Of a stretch of DNA of 64,000 nt, positions 1 to 10,513 are shown one piece after another (the first letter of the stretch is position 1; the number at the start of each line of letters is the position of its first letter). The position numbers and the translations under genes were made by a program. The DNA is from Neoceratodus forsteri (taxonomy: Eukaryota; Chordata; Ceratodontiformes; Ceratodontidae). The stretch spans positions 471,756,001 through 471,820,000 of the forward strand of contig CM028136.1 of NCBI GenBank assembly GCA_016271365.2, read 5' to 3'. The notes under the pieces were generated by a model, which saw only the letters and a list, made by a program, of their open reading frames with translations, was not told where the DNA came from and made no database searches.

Positions 1-1
1 T

Positions 2-706
2 CTGGAGGGCATCCGTGAACTTACCAGAGACAGCTTCACAATAAAAGAGGACGAAACTGGACATAAATATGTAACCCTCACACATAATCAACAGACTAAA
101 AACCACAAAGATCCACAGAAGCGTAACAAAGAAAACATACGGGGCTACCCGCTCTGCCCTGTTAGCTCCTTCTTAAAATACAAAGAAAAATGTCCACCAA
201 CTGCAGCAAGCTTCTATCTGCATCCGAAGAGGCTGCCACAACAGATCCTTAAACAGCAACAGTACTGGTATTCCACGGAGCCCATGGGGAAAAATTACTT
301 GGGCTCTCTCATGCCTCGACTCAGCAAAGAAGCAGATTTGTCCCAGCGTTACACAAATCACAGTATTCGTGCAACCGCAGTACAGCTGCTATCCAGAGCA
401 GGACTTACCGACAAGGAGATCGTGGCAGTGACAGGTCATCGCTCAGAACAAAGTTTGGCATCATACTAGGCCCCTTCAACTACCGACCGAAAAATATGGC
501 ACTCCATACTAGCAGGCAAGCAAAGTAGAACAGAAAAAGCATCAAATCAGGCAGCACAGCAGAACACAGATAACCAACACCCCAGCAGCAGCTATAACAG
601 AAGCCTGCCACCTAGTGATCTCACACAAACTGCAACGCAGAACATTTTCCAGCCTAGCAATTGTACTTTTAATTCATCAATAAACTTCATAACTTATCAG
701 AAATAA
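2..706 (+). pseudogene. Crypton-type tyrosine recombinase, C-terminal part (DUF3504-like)
   Basis: An open frame enters from the left edge and runs to a TAG at 467-469; the same frame then stays open to a TAA at 704-706. The motif NHSIRATAVQLL followed by TGHRSEQSLASY fits the HxxR, GH(R/K) and catalytic-Tyr blocks of tyrosine recombinases, in the form seen in Crypton transposons and Crypton-derived vertebrate genes (DUF3504, e.g. the ZMYM2/QRICH1 group). The Tyr is the last residue before the TAG, and the sequence after it (APSTTDRKIWHS) looks like the usual downstream extension, so the TAG is probably a nonsense mutation. The N-terminal part lies outside the window. I see no zinc-finger or host-gene exon structure, so a decayed transposon copy is likelier than a domesticated gene. 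Confidence 0.72.
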
Positions 707-717
707 ATGCTACCCTC

Positions 718-990
718 AACATGTTTAACAGTATTTCAAACCATTCTGTTTACACTATTTTAGCATTTTAAAGCATTTCATGTTTAGCAGTATTTTAAAA
801 CATTCTATTTACAGTATTTTTTAAACTTATCATAACTAAATGCTACTCTCAAAATGTTTTAAATGTTTAACAGTATTTTAAACCATTCTATTTACAGTAT
901 TTCAAAGCATTTTAAAGGATTTCATGTTTAACAGTATCTTAAACCATTCTATTTACAGTATTTTTAACCATTTTAAAGCATGTTAAAAAC
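718..990. repeat. AT-rich degenerate tandem repeat
   Basis: About four imperfect repeats of a block containing ATGTTTAACAGTATTTTA, ACCATTCTATTTACAGTATT and AAAGCATTTTAAAGCATTTC. It directly follows the recombinase frame and may be the 3' part of that element. Confidence 0.6.
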
Positions 991-1099
991 TGACTAATTT
1001 TTTTTAACTTTCAAAACAATGTTAAAAATAAAAGTTATTTATTCACACAAAAACTACAATTCTATTTATTTTTCAACAGTTAGCCCATTTTTCTAAGCG

Positions 1100-1243
1100 C
1101 AATAATGCCCTCCAGCGTGGGTGGTATGGGCAATACCGGACCGGACAGGAGCTATAAGGCCCTCCGCCTGCGGCGTCGGGCCTCATTACACCCCTGGCCA
1201 GTCCGGTATTGCCCAATACCACCCACCCTGTCAGGCATTATTG
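1100..1243. repeat. Hairpin MITE-like element
   Basis: A 144-bp foldback. The left arm starts CAATAATGCC and runs through GTGGGTGGTATGGGCAATAC; the right arm ends GGCATTATTG and is its near-perfect reverse complement. The centre is a second, GC-rich palindrome (GGCCCTCCGCC ... GGCGTCGGGCC). This is the layout of a non-autonomous DNA transposon. No clear target-site duplication; superfamily unassigned. Confidence 0.75.
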
Positions 1244-1254
1244 CTTGCTTATTG

Positions 1255-1770
1255 AACACAGCCAAACAAACCAAAGGAAAGCCTATGTAGTAATTCTTGA
1301 GCAGACCCAGGCTTTCGATAAAATCTCTCCACATTTTTTATGGCTTTGTCTAACGAACTATAAAATCCCATTAAAATTTATTGGATGGTTACACGCATAC
1401 TATAAAAACGCCTCTGTCACACCTCTGCTGCAAGGTTTTTTAGGGACCAAAGGGAAGGTAAATAGAGGTATAAGGCAATGATGCCCACTAAGTCCCAATT
1501 TGTATATTCTGACACTGGACCCTATTGTTCTGAAAATCAATGAGTCCCCACACATTAAAGGGATACTATTTCCAGATGCACCCCCCACCGATGAAGACAT
1601 GTGTGCATGCAGATGATCTAGTATTAACACTTAATGACCCAGAGTCAGGGAAACATGCGCTAATACTGTTAAAAGAGTTTTCTGCAGTTACAGGGGCAGA
1701 AATAAATCTTACAAAAAGCTTGTGTCTAATTATAGGTGCGGATGGGTCAAGGGAGATGGATTTTTTTTAA
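1255..1770 (+). pseudogene. Tx1-type LINE reverse transcriptase fragment
   Basis: The translation shows RT motif A as ILEQTQAFDKI (Tx1-clade elements usually have LDQxKAFDRV), then NRGIRQ, a stop where G is expected, and CPLSP (RT motif with RQGCPLSP). HADDLVLTLNDP, corresponding to the YADD box, follows in another frame, and then TGAEINLTKS. There is at least one stop at ~1480 and a frameshift between 1480 and 1600. The Glu in place of the first motif-A Asp, plus these breaks, makes it inactive. Downstream of 1770 the frame is lost, but sequence resembling the following thumb region continues to the CR1 junction near 2008. Confidence 0.68.
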
Positions 1771-2687
1771 CATTCCCATTACATATGAACCTAAAATAAT
1801 TTTAGGGATTTTTTGGCCCAGGTGATATGGCTGAACTAAACTGGAATAGTAAACTCCAGCTTGTAGAATCCCATATTAAACAATGAAACAAATGGAATAT
1901 GGGGAAAAAGAAACATATGTACATCATCAAAACATACTTGATTCCCCTTTTTTTATATATCAGCCATGTATTCCCAATACCCAAACATTTAGAAATGAAA
2001 ATAGAAACATAGAGACATAGAAGTTGACAGCAGATAAGGACAGCAAGGCCCATCCAGACTGTCCATTTCTTTTCTACCTTATGACTGTACCTTATGACCT
2101 GGCAAAGGCTTATCTATTCGTACGCATCTGTATTGCTCCCTTATGCCTATCCTATGCCTGTTTGAAGCCCTGTACTGTATTCTTATCCACCACTTCCTGA
2201 GGTAGACTGTTCCATGCATCCACCACCCTTTCTGTGAAAAAGAACTTCCTCACATTACCCCTTAATCGGCTTCCCTCTAATCTCATGCTGTGTCCTCTTG
2301 TCCTGCTATTTTTCTTATATTGAAATATTAGACTCTTTCACCTTGTTAATGCCCTTAAGGTGTTTGAATGTTTCAATCATATCACCTCTCTCCCTCCTTT
2401 GCTCTAGGGTATACATACTGAGCTCTGTTAATCTGTCCTCATATGTTTTCTGATTCAGTCCCTGCACCATTTTGGTTGCCCTTCTCTGGACTGCCTCAAT
2501 TTGGTTAATGTCCTTGTGAAGGTGTGGCCTCCAATACTGCAAGCAGTACTCCAGATGGGGCCTAACCAGTGCCTTTTAAAGAGGGATTATTACCTCCCTC
2601 TTACGACTTGTGATACCCCAACTAATACACCTCAACATCCCACTAGCCATACCTATTGCTTTAGTGGTCTGCTTGGCTGACTTCAGG

Positions 2688-3206
2688 TCATCTGTGAATT
2701 TCTTCCCTTGTGACTACCAGCAACTCCCCTCCCAGCCTATAGGTGGCTTCAGGGTTTCTCTTCCCTATGTGCATGATATTACAGTTCTTTGTGTTAAACC
2801 CCAGTTGCCACTCTTCCGACCATTTTGCCAGTTTATATAGATCTCTTCTCATTCTGCCCACCCCATTTGGATCACCTACTCTGTTGCAGATCTTGGTGTC
2901 ATTTGCAAACAGACAAACCTTACTCTTCAGTCCATTTGCAAAGTCACTGATGAAGATATTGAAGAGGACTGGCCCCAGGACTAATCCCTGAGGTACCCCA
3001 CTTGTGACTTGCATCTCTTCTGACTGTATACCATTTATCACCACTCTCTGTTTTCTGCCTGTCAACCGGTTTGCCACCCAGTTAACCAAATTCTGACCCA
3101 CCCCGAGCCTACCCACCTTATTAATCAATCTTCTATGTGGAACAGTAGCGAAAGCTTTGTTGAAGTCAAGGTAGGTGACATCAACTGCTCCCCCTTGGTC
3201 CGCCAC
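2688..3206 (-). pseudogene. CR1 copy 1 reverse transcriptase
   Basis: A 172-codon open stretch with CR1 RT motifs: VDVTYLDFNKAFATVPH (motif A), [19 protein letters not shown] (motif B region) and LFANDTKICNRV, where the catalytic FADD is FAND, so the first catalytic Asp is replaced by Asn. The C-terminal extension (WSEEWQLGFNTKNCNIMHIG) is typical of the clade. The flanks are frameshifted. Inactive relic. Confidence 0.82.
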
Positions 3207-3839
3207 TCTGGTTACCCGGTCAAAGAAATCTATGAGATTAGTTTGACAGGACCTTCCTGTTGTAAACCCATGCTACCTTGGATCCTGTGCTCCTATGGAT
3301 TCCAGGTGTTGCAGTATCCTTTCCTTAAGGAGTGCATCCATAATCTTGCCCACTACTGAGGTAAGATTGACTGGCCTGTAGTTCCCTGCCTCCTTCCTGC
3401 TACCACTCTTGTGGAGCGGGATCACATGAGCCCTTCTCCAGTCTTCTGGGACCTCTTCTGTGCTCAGAGACTCACTAAACAGTTCTGGTAATGGCTATGC
3501 TAGTTCCACCCTTAGCTTCTTTAGTACCCAGGGATGTATGCTTTAAGGTCCCATTGCTTTGTTGACCCTGAGCTTAGCGAGATCTTGTAGGACCCTTTCT
3601 TTTGTGAAGGGACTAGTGCACACCTCCCTACCCCCTATGTCCATGGTGCTGAGCTGTGGGCCCTGCTCTACCTTCTCTTTAGTAAATACTGAGCAGAAGT
3701 ATCTATTTAGGATAGATGCTTTTACATGGTCCTCCTCCTCACATGCCCCCTTATCCCCTTTGATCTTAGCAATACCCCCTCTGGACTTTCTCCTTTCACT
3801 AATGTATCTATAGAAAGTCTTGTCACTTTCTTTTACTGT

Positions 3840-4618
3840 TCATGCTAGTGTTTCCTTGGTTTGGGCCTTTGCTTGTCTTACTGCCTTCCCTGCTTCTCTT
3901 AGGGAAGTTTGGTATGTCTCCCTATCTTCATTCTGATGCATTCCCTTATATCTCCTGAAGGCCAACCTTTTGGCTCTGACCTTTTCTGCTACTGTTTTTG
4001 AGAACCAAAGTGGATTCCTTCTTCTTCTTCTGCACTTCCTTTTCTCTCTAACATAATGGAATGTTGCTTCAAGTATTGCATCCTTATGCTTGCCCACTTT
4101 GCCTGTACCACTCACCTGTATTTCTTTTTGCCAGAGCTAGCTTAACTTTGGAGGCAGTATAGCACAAAGGTTTAAGGCTCTGAGCTGCAAATATGGTGAC
4201 ATCCAGCAGACCAGACCTGGGTTTGAATCCCACATATTCCACTTGCATACTGTGTGACCCTGAGCAAGTCACTTAACTTCCCTGTACTCCCAGGTTGCAC
4301 CTGTAATAACGCTTTCAGCTTAGTGTGCTACTCCTGGTTACACAAATAAAAAAAACTCTCTTGGTCATCTCATCAAAGTCAGCTCCTTTGAAGTCCCATA
4401 TTTTTGCCTTGGAATGGGATGATTTAGTTCTAGTGGCTAAACTGAACCATACCATGTGATGGTCACTGGCCCCAGATGACCTTCTACCTGGAGATCTGTG
4501 ATCCTTTCCCTGTTAGTCAGTACTAGATCTAGGATAGCCCTGTCTCTTGTGGGTTGTTGTACCAGTTGTTCGAGGCCCTCTCCCTGCAGGGAATCCATTA
4601 TGTGCCTAGTTCTGGCAG
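3840..4618 (-). pseudogene. CR1 copy 1 endonuclease end and linker
   Basis: The 3840-4115 translation matches the basic linker between endonuclease and RT in the better preserved CR1 copies of this window (PLWFSKTVAEKVRAKRLAFR and AKAQTKETLA; compare KIAFRKYKETQKEQ at 11520). Upstream, after the inserted SINE, residues near 4380-4610 resemble the endonuclease C-terminus, with a degenerate (S)DH block. Broken by stops, frameshifts and the SINE. Confidence 0.65.
4140..4355 (+). mobile_element. MIR-like tRNA-derived SINE, copy 1
   Basis: The 5' part is tRNA-like: an A-box-like TAGCACAAAGGTTTAAGG and a good B box GGTTTGAATCCC. A MIR/CORE-like segment follows (GTGACCCTGAGCAAGTCACT), then an A-rich tail (AAATAAAAAAAA). 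It interrupts the antisense CR1 copy 1. A related copy lies at 30178-30310. Exact ends and target duplication not resolved. Confidence 0.7.
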
Positions 4619-4620
4619 AT

Positions 4621-5799
4621 TAATTAAAACAATGGCAGATAGGGAAACACACCCTTATTACATACACAAGGAAATGTGTACAATGAAGTAGTACACTGCT
4701 TCTTTACAGTTGAACCTTTTGAAGACAGGAATGAGAGGGCAAAACAGGAAATTTGTAATGTGTTAAAAGATAGAAGGACACCACCCAAAGCTTGGGATGT
4801 TATTTGGTTATGAGCACAAGGTAAACTAAATGTGAAAAACAACCTTAAATGGAAGGAGATTTCAGAATGTTATTGCCCTAGACATTTTTGTATAATGACT
4901 TTTAAGACAATACAACATTTATTTTTTGAATGTCCCTACATTTTAGATTTTTGGAAAATTGTACAGGGCCAATTGGACTTGTCTTCCAGTTGAATACCTA
5001 AACTATGACCTAACCATTGGGCATTAATAACTTCTAGCAGTGCATACATTCTTTTTGCCATAATGAAATATTGGATAAGGCAGAGTCAATGCCGAATGTC
5101 CTTACAACAGCATTATGTTTCACAACTTCAGTTATTTATTTTTTTTCATAGCACATTTGTTCCTCCTCCTCTGTGTGAAGTAGGCCTCAGCAACTGTTGG
5201 CACCTGCACCCCTGGACCAGATCTGGCGTATGTATCTATACTCCTGAATCACACAGGCCAGCCCGTAAGCTGCACCCCTCTCTTGAGGTCTGTGCCAGGA
5301 TCCTGGTGACCAAGCCTTTGGTGTCCAGGGGTGCAGGACTCAGACATTAGCTACTGTGGTCGCCCCACAATTTTTCACCATTTACAACCCCTATGGGAGC
5401 CAGATGTGCAATGGCTTCAGATGCACCTGCGTGCAGACCCCCGCTGCGCTCCCTCCCCTTGGTATGCCCACAACTGGTAGTGCACCTAGCCTCTGCTAGG
5501 CACTACTACAGCACAGTGCATGTCCCATACCCACCTGAGAGGAAGGAGAGCAGTTGTGGGATGCTAAATTCTCCTCCTCTCCACTACCAGCCCCTGGTAG
5601 CCTGAGTCCATTCCCGAACCCGGGTCGCTGGTGTGGCACGAGATGTGGTGTCCAGTGCCACAACCCTCAGCACCACTGGGCCAGCTCACAACTTCAGTTA
5701 TTTAATATGATAACAGAAGATTTTAAGAAACTGAGAGATAAAGAAGTTAAGAATTTTCCAGTCAATCAGAAGTTTTGGAAACATTTTCCCACAGTATGA
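4621..5799 (+). pseudogene. Tx1-type LINE ORF2 C-terminus (split by SINE)
   Basis: Coding relics include FKTIQHLFFECPYILDFW, the C-terminal zinc-knuckle-like block (H-x4-C followed by aromatic LW/FW) of L1/Tx1 ORF2 proteins. The frame 5063-5137 continues after the SINE (5705-5799) to a stop at 5797-5799. Several stops and frameshifts occur between 4621 and 5060. Confidence 0.55.
5139..5685 (-). mobile_element. ~550-bp tRNA-derived SINE, copy A
   Basis: Flanked by an exact 19-bp duplication, TCACAACTTCAGTTATTTA, at 5120-5138 and 5686-5704. Read on the minus strand it begins GCTGGCCCAGTGG, has a tRNA-like head with a B box in GACCCGGGTTCGGGAATGG, an internal GGAGAATTTAGCATCCC / CTCTCCTTCCTCTC segment, and ends in a short poly-A (T8 at 5139-5146). 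Head, internal segment and overall length match copy C (24217-24771). Poly-A plus a long target duplication suggests mobilisation by L1-type machinery. Confidence 0.85.
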
Positions 5800-6455
5800 A
5801 TTTTTGTTTTATGACATATATAAGGTCAATCCACTAAATAGATGGATGTAAACAAGCTACTAAAATGTTGTTTTGGGGGCAACTTGCTGCCCTCATCTAG
5901 TTAGGTGCAATTAATTAAAGTACTGAGTATGAGACTAAAAAAATTATGAATGACTAAATATTTTGAAATTATGATATATGGGTCTTTCAGGGTAAATCAT
6001 AAGTTGAAAATGTCTGATAGTTTCAGTCAATTATTTAGGTTTTCCTGGTCTTATACAATACTGTAAATATAAAAGCCTTCTTGTACTGTAGTATTTAGTG
6101 AAGAATGAAGAAGGGGGGATACGTTTATCCTTTGTGGTTTTTTTTCTTTTTGTTAGTTCTACTTTTAGAAAAATGACTAAAAGAATTGTATGTTTGAAGC
6201 TAATCTTTCATGTTCAAAATGTATATTATTTCTGTGTGTATCCATATTACTTGTATTTTTTCCTTTTTGTGACATTAAAACAAAAATTTCCCTACTCTTT
6301 TAGTGTGGGGGGGGTGCTGTTTAAAGTATTTATCAATTATGTTTGAGGTTACTGTATGGCATAATATTTATTTCTGTTTCCATTTTTCTTCTTGTATATT
6401 TTTGTATGAAGTAATGCTATTTTGCATGTATATTTGCTTTTAAGTTATAAAATAA
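5800..6455. other. Likely LINE 3' UTR and unclassified AT-rich DNA
   Basis: Low-complexity AT-rich sequence after the last Tx1-type codon, with several A-rich and T-rich stretches and a G8 run at 6308-6315. The first few hundred bases are probably the LINE 3' UTR. No coding signal seen. Confidence 0.4.
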
Positions 6456-6745
6456 AAAATTCACCTACGCTTTTCGATAAATGCCATGGGATCTTTAACA
6501 TCCACCTGAACAGACAGATGGGACCTGAGTTTAACATCTCATCTGAAAGATGGCACCTCAGAAGTGCAGCATCCCCCTCATGCTGCACTACAGTGTCAGT
6601 ATTGGGATATTAACCAAAGTGTTAGGTGATGGAACTCAACCCTCACAGCCCTCTGAGAACCTAAGTGTCAGGTGTGGGAATTGAACCCACAACTCTCTGA
6701 GCTTCTGGCCTCAGAAGTGAGTGTGCTACCTGCTGAGCCAACTAT
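6456..6745 (-). mobile_element. tRNA-derived SINE with conserved core
   Basis: On the minus strand it starts with a tRNA-like head: A box TGGCTCAGCAGGTAGC and B box GGTTCAATTCCC at tRNA spacing. The body contains ATCTTTCAGATGAGATGTTA and AAAGATCCCATGGCATTT, a core I recognise from widespread vertebrate SINEs but cannot name with certainty. An A/T-rich tail follows near 6456. It is not a tRNA gene: the long conserved 3' body and acceptor mismatches argue against one. Confidence 0.75.
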
Positions 6746-8955
6746 TAGATGCTTTTCAAGCAAAACTGCATGTTCCAAATCCATGGGGGAATTTAGCTAA
6801 AGCAAACACTGTCAGCACTTACCCCGTTGTCTCTTCAAAATGTCAAAGTAAAGACACTAAACTCTCAGTGAGAGTACACTAAGATGAACTGTGGAGACTA
6901 GGGAGGAAACCACTAAGATAAAGTAGAATATGTAATTTCTGGGTCTTGTTGGAGGCTGTTACCTGATAGAGTCTGAAAGGAACAACTAAGGGATTAAGTG
7001 TTGCTGCATCTAATCCGTAGCAACAAGGGTGACCTGGTAGAAGATGTAGAAATGGATTAGGAAATGGGCAACCGTGATGACAACATTATCTGATTCACTA
7101 TTAGAAGAAACAGGGAAGACCCATATGGAAATAATTTGCACCTTACTCCTGCACATGATCAGTTATGAAAGGATGAAGGAACTCACTGCACTACTACCTT
7201 GGAAAATGAAGCCCATATGCATCAGCATTCAGCAACATTAAGATAGCTCTAAAATCCAACAGATTACCTAAAGCTAGAATGCATCCTGCTGAAATGAAAG
7301 TGTGACAGTAAAAGATGCAGAACCATGCGGAAGGTAACTCAGGTGTTTAAAGCAATTAGTAAGAAGAAGAGAGGCATACAGGAAGAGTAAATTGACACCA
7401 GTGAGAACAGGCAAAAACTGCAAAGACAACCTCAGGGAGAGCATATGCAAAATAGATGGAGAAAACACATGGCAGAGAAACAGATAGCACTTGTGCCCAC
7501 ATTTAAATATAAAAAAGTTAGAGCAGGTGAAAGCCTTTTCTTTAACATCCACATTTCACAAAGTTTCAGTTAGGCTTATTTCTGAATTTTATTGAAACTG
7601 CATGTCGTCATGTAGTGCATCTTGTTAAAAATATGTACTTTATTTATTTAAAACCTTGTGACCAGTACTGGACACAAGGGCAGATTCCACGTCTGCAGAA
7701 ATTTTGTGAAAATCGACAACTTTCACAGAACTACACACTTGGAATAAAACAATGTAATCTAAATTTTTCCACAAATTTTAACTCCATTATATAGAAGTTC
7801 CAGGTTAATTATTGAATGAATAACATGAACTGAGGTACTAAAGCTACTTAAAGTTAACATAGCATTCATTCCACCATTCACTACTGATTCCAAGGAAAGC
7901 TAATCCATGAGCAATGCAGGCATGTGAATGTGTTCTTCTAGTTTATACTGAAAGGGTCAAGGGTGTATTTACACTACTCTATCAAGTGAAACTGCTCTGC
8001 TTACCTCATGACATCAAGTAATGCTGTTTTGTGGTAGTCTTAAAATTCTGCCATTCATGCAAAATGTTTGTAGTTGAGTGTTAAATTCTGCAGAAGTCAT
8101 CTAAAAGGATTTTACAAGCTGTTCATTAACACGGGTACACTTTTATAAGCCAGAATTGAATGTTCAAGCATTCTATCACTATAAGAATTCTTTCTTTCAC
8201 ATGACTGCACTCTCTTGTTCTGTGCTATTCCATAGTGGTTGTTGAAGGAGACTGACATGCTGCTCAAACTGCTTCACATTTGTGACCAGAGACACTTTTC
8301 CATGATTTAAAGTGAAATTGCTTGAGACAACTTTAATTAAGAGTTTAATGAAGCACTTTTTTTCTCTTCCTTACTTTTATTTGTAAGGATGTGTTCTAGA
8401 TTTCTTTACTTTATTGTGCACTTATTATTGTCTGTTTGTCCTGTTACAATCCACTCTTCAGTGTGTCTTATTTTGTAATATGTCATTGTGTTTGTTTTTT
8501 CCACCATGGTGAGCAAGGGTAATGGAAGAAGTGGAGTGATACAGTATGCAGGAGAATTAATGGTGGTGGTGGATGTAGAAACATGGGGCCAGGCTATGGA
8601 TAATTACAACATGGTGGTGAAGCTGGTACTGTAACAGATATTGCTGGTTACCCAAGGTTTTGTTCTGATAGGGGATGTAACCAATGGTAAGCAGAGGGAA
8701 CTTTGAATGTTGTGCTTATGTAGATCTCTTAAGCAAACTAATGCTAGTACAAATTCCTCTGCTGTATTCTCTTCACCTATTGGTATTTTTTCCAGTGTGC
8801 CCCAGTAGGCCAAGGCAGCGGCATCATTACTATGAAAGCCACTGCCACCATCATATTATGTCCTAAGCTAAAGCAACTAACCAATCTTAAAGAGGCATTA
8901 CCCAAGTATAGCAAATACCACTGTAATCACCCTGTACCCCAAGAGGTAAGTACTG
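6746..8955. other. Unclassified intergenic DNA
   Basis: About 2.2 kb with no coding sequence, RNA gene or transposon motif that I recognise. Open frames here are short and show no domain or codon signal. Confidence 0.5.
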
Positions 8956-8959
8956 CACT

Positions 8960-9530
8960 GGCTACTGACAGTTGCACCAGTGTCTCCCTCCAGTTATGGC
9001 AGTATCTTCCAGTTACCACTGTGACATCTAGTAGTTATAACACACTATCTCCTTCCACTTATACCAGCATTTCACATTCATTGCAATGATGCCAGCTAGT
9101 TATACCAGTGTATCCTCTCAGTTATACCAGTCACTTCTCAGATAAACCAATATATAAGTTGCAGCAGTGTTTGCTCCCAGTTATACCAGCATTTCTTACA
9201 GGTATGCCAGTATAGCCATGTCCCAGTTGTAGCAGTATATTCCCAGTTACTACATTGTCCCCTCCCAGCTATGCCAGTATCTCAGTCATAGCATCACCTC
9301 TGATACCAATTATGCCAGAATTAGCTTCTAGTTATACCAGTGTCTCCTCCCAGTTACACCAGTCAGTGTTTCATTTACAGCAATGTCTCCTTTCAATTAT
9401 TCCAGTGTCTCTTCTGAGTTATGGTTAGCAGTATCTCAACAGTTACACCAGTGTCTCATCCTCCAAGTTATGCTAGTGTCCCAGTATTAGCAGTGTCACC
9501 TCCCAAGCATGTCAGTGTCTACTCCCAGGC
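8960..9530. repeat. Degenerate ~22-bp minisatellite
   Basis: Many diverged copies of a unit close to CAGTTATACCAGTGTCTCCT (clear copies near 9100, 9175, 9335, 9355, 9440). Spacing varies by insertions and deletions. No coding meaning is inferred for the frames across it. Confidence 0.75.
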
Positions 9531-9999
9531 AAAAAATCCGGTCTCCATTTTGTACTCTTGTGTACTTCTGATAGGTAATAGGCAGTCACTTCTGCAGAAC
9601 TAGAATCACCAGTTTAATAAAAAGATCTACAATACTTTCCAGAGATCCATGGTTTAAGTTGAAGTTTCACAAAAAGTTTCTGAAATTCATTCCAAAATTT
9701 AATGGAAGCAAAATCCCACATTTGCAGAAATACTGCAGATGCAGCTTTCATTTTCACACAGTACTAGTGACTAGAATATGCACTGAAGTATTTTACAAAG
9801 CATCAGGGAGTGGAAACATGAAATATTGGGGCTCTGTGGGTTCAGCTCTTCAATTGTAATGCTCTAAGAAAAGATGTATTTAAATTTTAATTATCCAGTA
9901 AAAATAGACTGTACAAAGCTGGAGTGGCTCAAATTAAATCTGTGATCAAGTGCTCTGTCCCTACAAAGACAGAGTTATAAGATCTGTGAGCACCAATCA
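9531..9999. other. Unclassified intergenic DNA
   Basis: No recognisable gene, repeat or transposon feature in this stretch. Confidence 0.4.
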
Positions 10000-10260
10000 T
10001 TCATTTAATTCATTCTTATTTTATTTAGTATAGTGCACTTTCTCATTTGGACTCAAGGTGCTGTACACAAAACATTTCTAAAACATTTAAAATACAGAAC
10101 AGGACAATAAATAATTAATGCTTATTTATTAATTAAACAATTAAACTAATGAAGTGAGAATGCCTGCTTAAATAAAAATGTTTTCAGCTCCCGTTTAAAT
10201 GCATCCAATTTTAGGGTCTCTCGCATGATTAAGTGACCGTTATCTCTCTAAATGTCTATA
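10000..10260 (-). mobile_element. 3' end of a Jockey-superfamily LINE (relic)
   Basis: On the minus strand the last codons read LKLDAFKRELKTFLFKQAF and end at a stop complementary to 10146-10148. This is the usual C-terminus of L2/Rex1-like ORF2 proteins (FKxxLKTxLFxxAF). The downstream segment (complement of GGACTCAAGGTGCTGTACAC) fits a LINE 3' UTR. The rest of the element is absent. Confidence 0.6.
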
Positions 10261-10513
10261 TTGTGCAATTTTAAAAGTGTATATTATTTCTAGAGATGCA
10301 GTGAAATTTAATTTCGCCACAGATTTGGCTTCATTGGGGACTGGGGGTCCACCTGGAGTGATGCAAGCCTATACTGGTGTGATGGTCTGCATCTGCCCAG
10401 GAGGGGAACCAGAATCCTAGGTAATAAGTTTAAATACTTCATTGGTAAGCATTTAAACTAGAGAAGGGGGGAGGCACTGGAAAGGAGCAGGGAAATCCTA
10501 ACCCCCCCCAAAA

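Larger units (their letters stand above)
2009..4618 (-). mobile_element. CR1 LINE copy 1, 5'-truncated
   Basis: A minus-strand CR1 inserted in the Tx1-type LINE. The 3' end carries the CR1-style octamer-like tail (complement of TAGAAACATAGAGACATAGA at its lower edge), followed inward by the conserved segment complementary to GGCCCATCCAGACTG. Coding relics run from the endonuclease C-terminus (near 4600) through RT to the conserved C-terminal block (2315-2542). A MIR-like SINE sits inside at 4140-4355. It is the most diverged of the four CR1 copies here. Confidence 0.85.
1250..6100 (+). mobile_element. Tx1-type LINE, 5'-truncated and split by two insertions
   Basis: Fragments of one non-LTR retrotransposon are collinear on the plus strand: reverse transcriptase (1255-2008), C-terminal zinc-knuckle region (4621-5137) and the last ~30 codons (5705-5799). 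A minus-strand CR1 (2009-4618) and a minus-strand SINE (5139-5685) lie between them. The frame resumes after the SINE with matching sequence because the SINE is flanked by a 19-bp duplication. Some coding sequence between the thumb region and the C-terminus is missing at the CR1 junction. The 5' end abuts the hairpin at 1100-1243; the 3' limit is approximate. Confidence 0.65.

Noticed and set aside
6660..6745. Possible tRNA gene on the minus strand
   Set aside because: Good A and B boxes, but it continues into a conserved ~200-bp SINE body and the acceptor ends do not pair well.
8684..9603. Ser/Thr-rich open frames as a mucin-like gene
   Set aside because: They are translations of a degenerate minisatellite and change frame between units.
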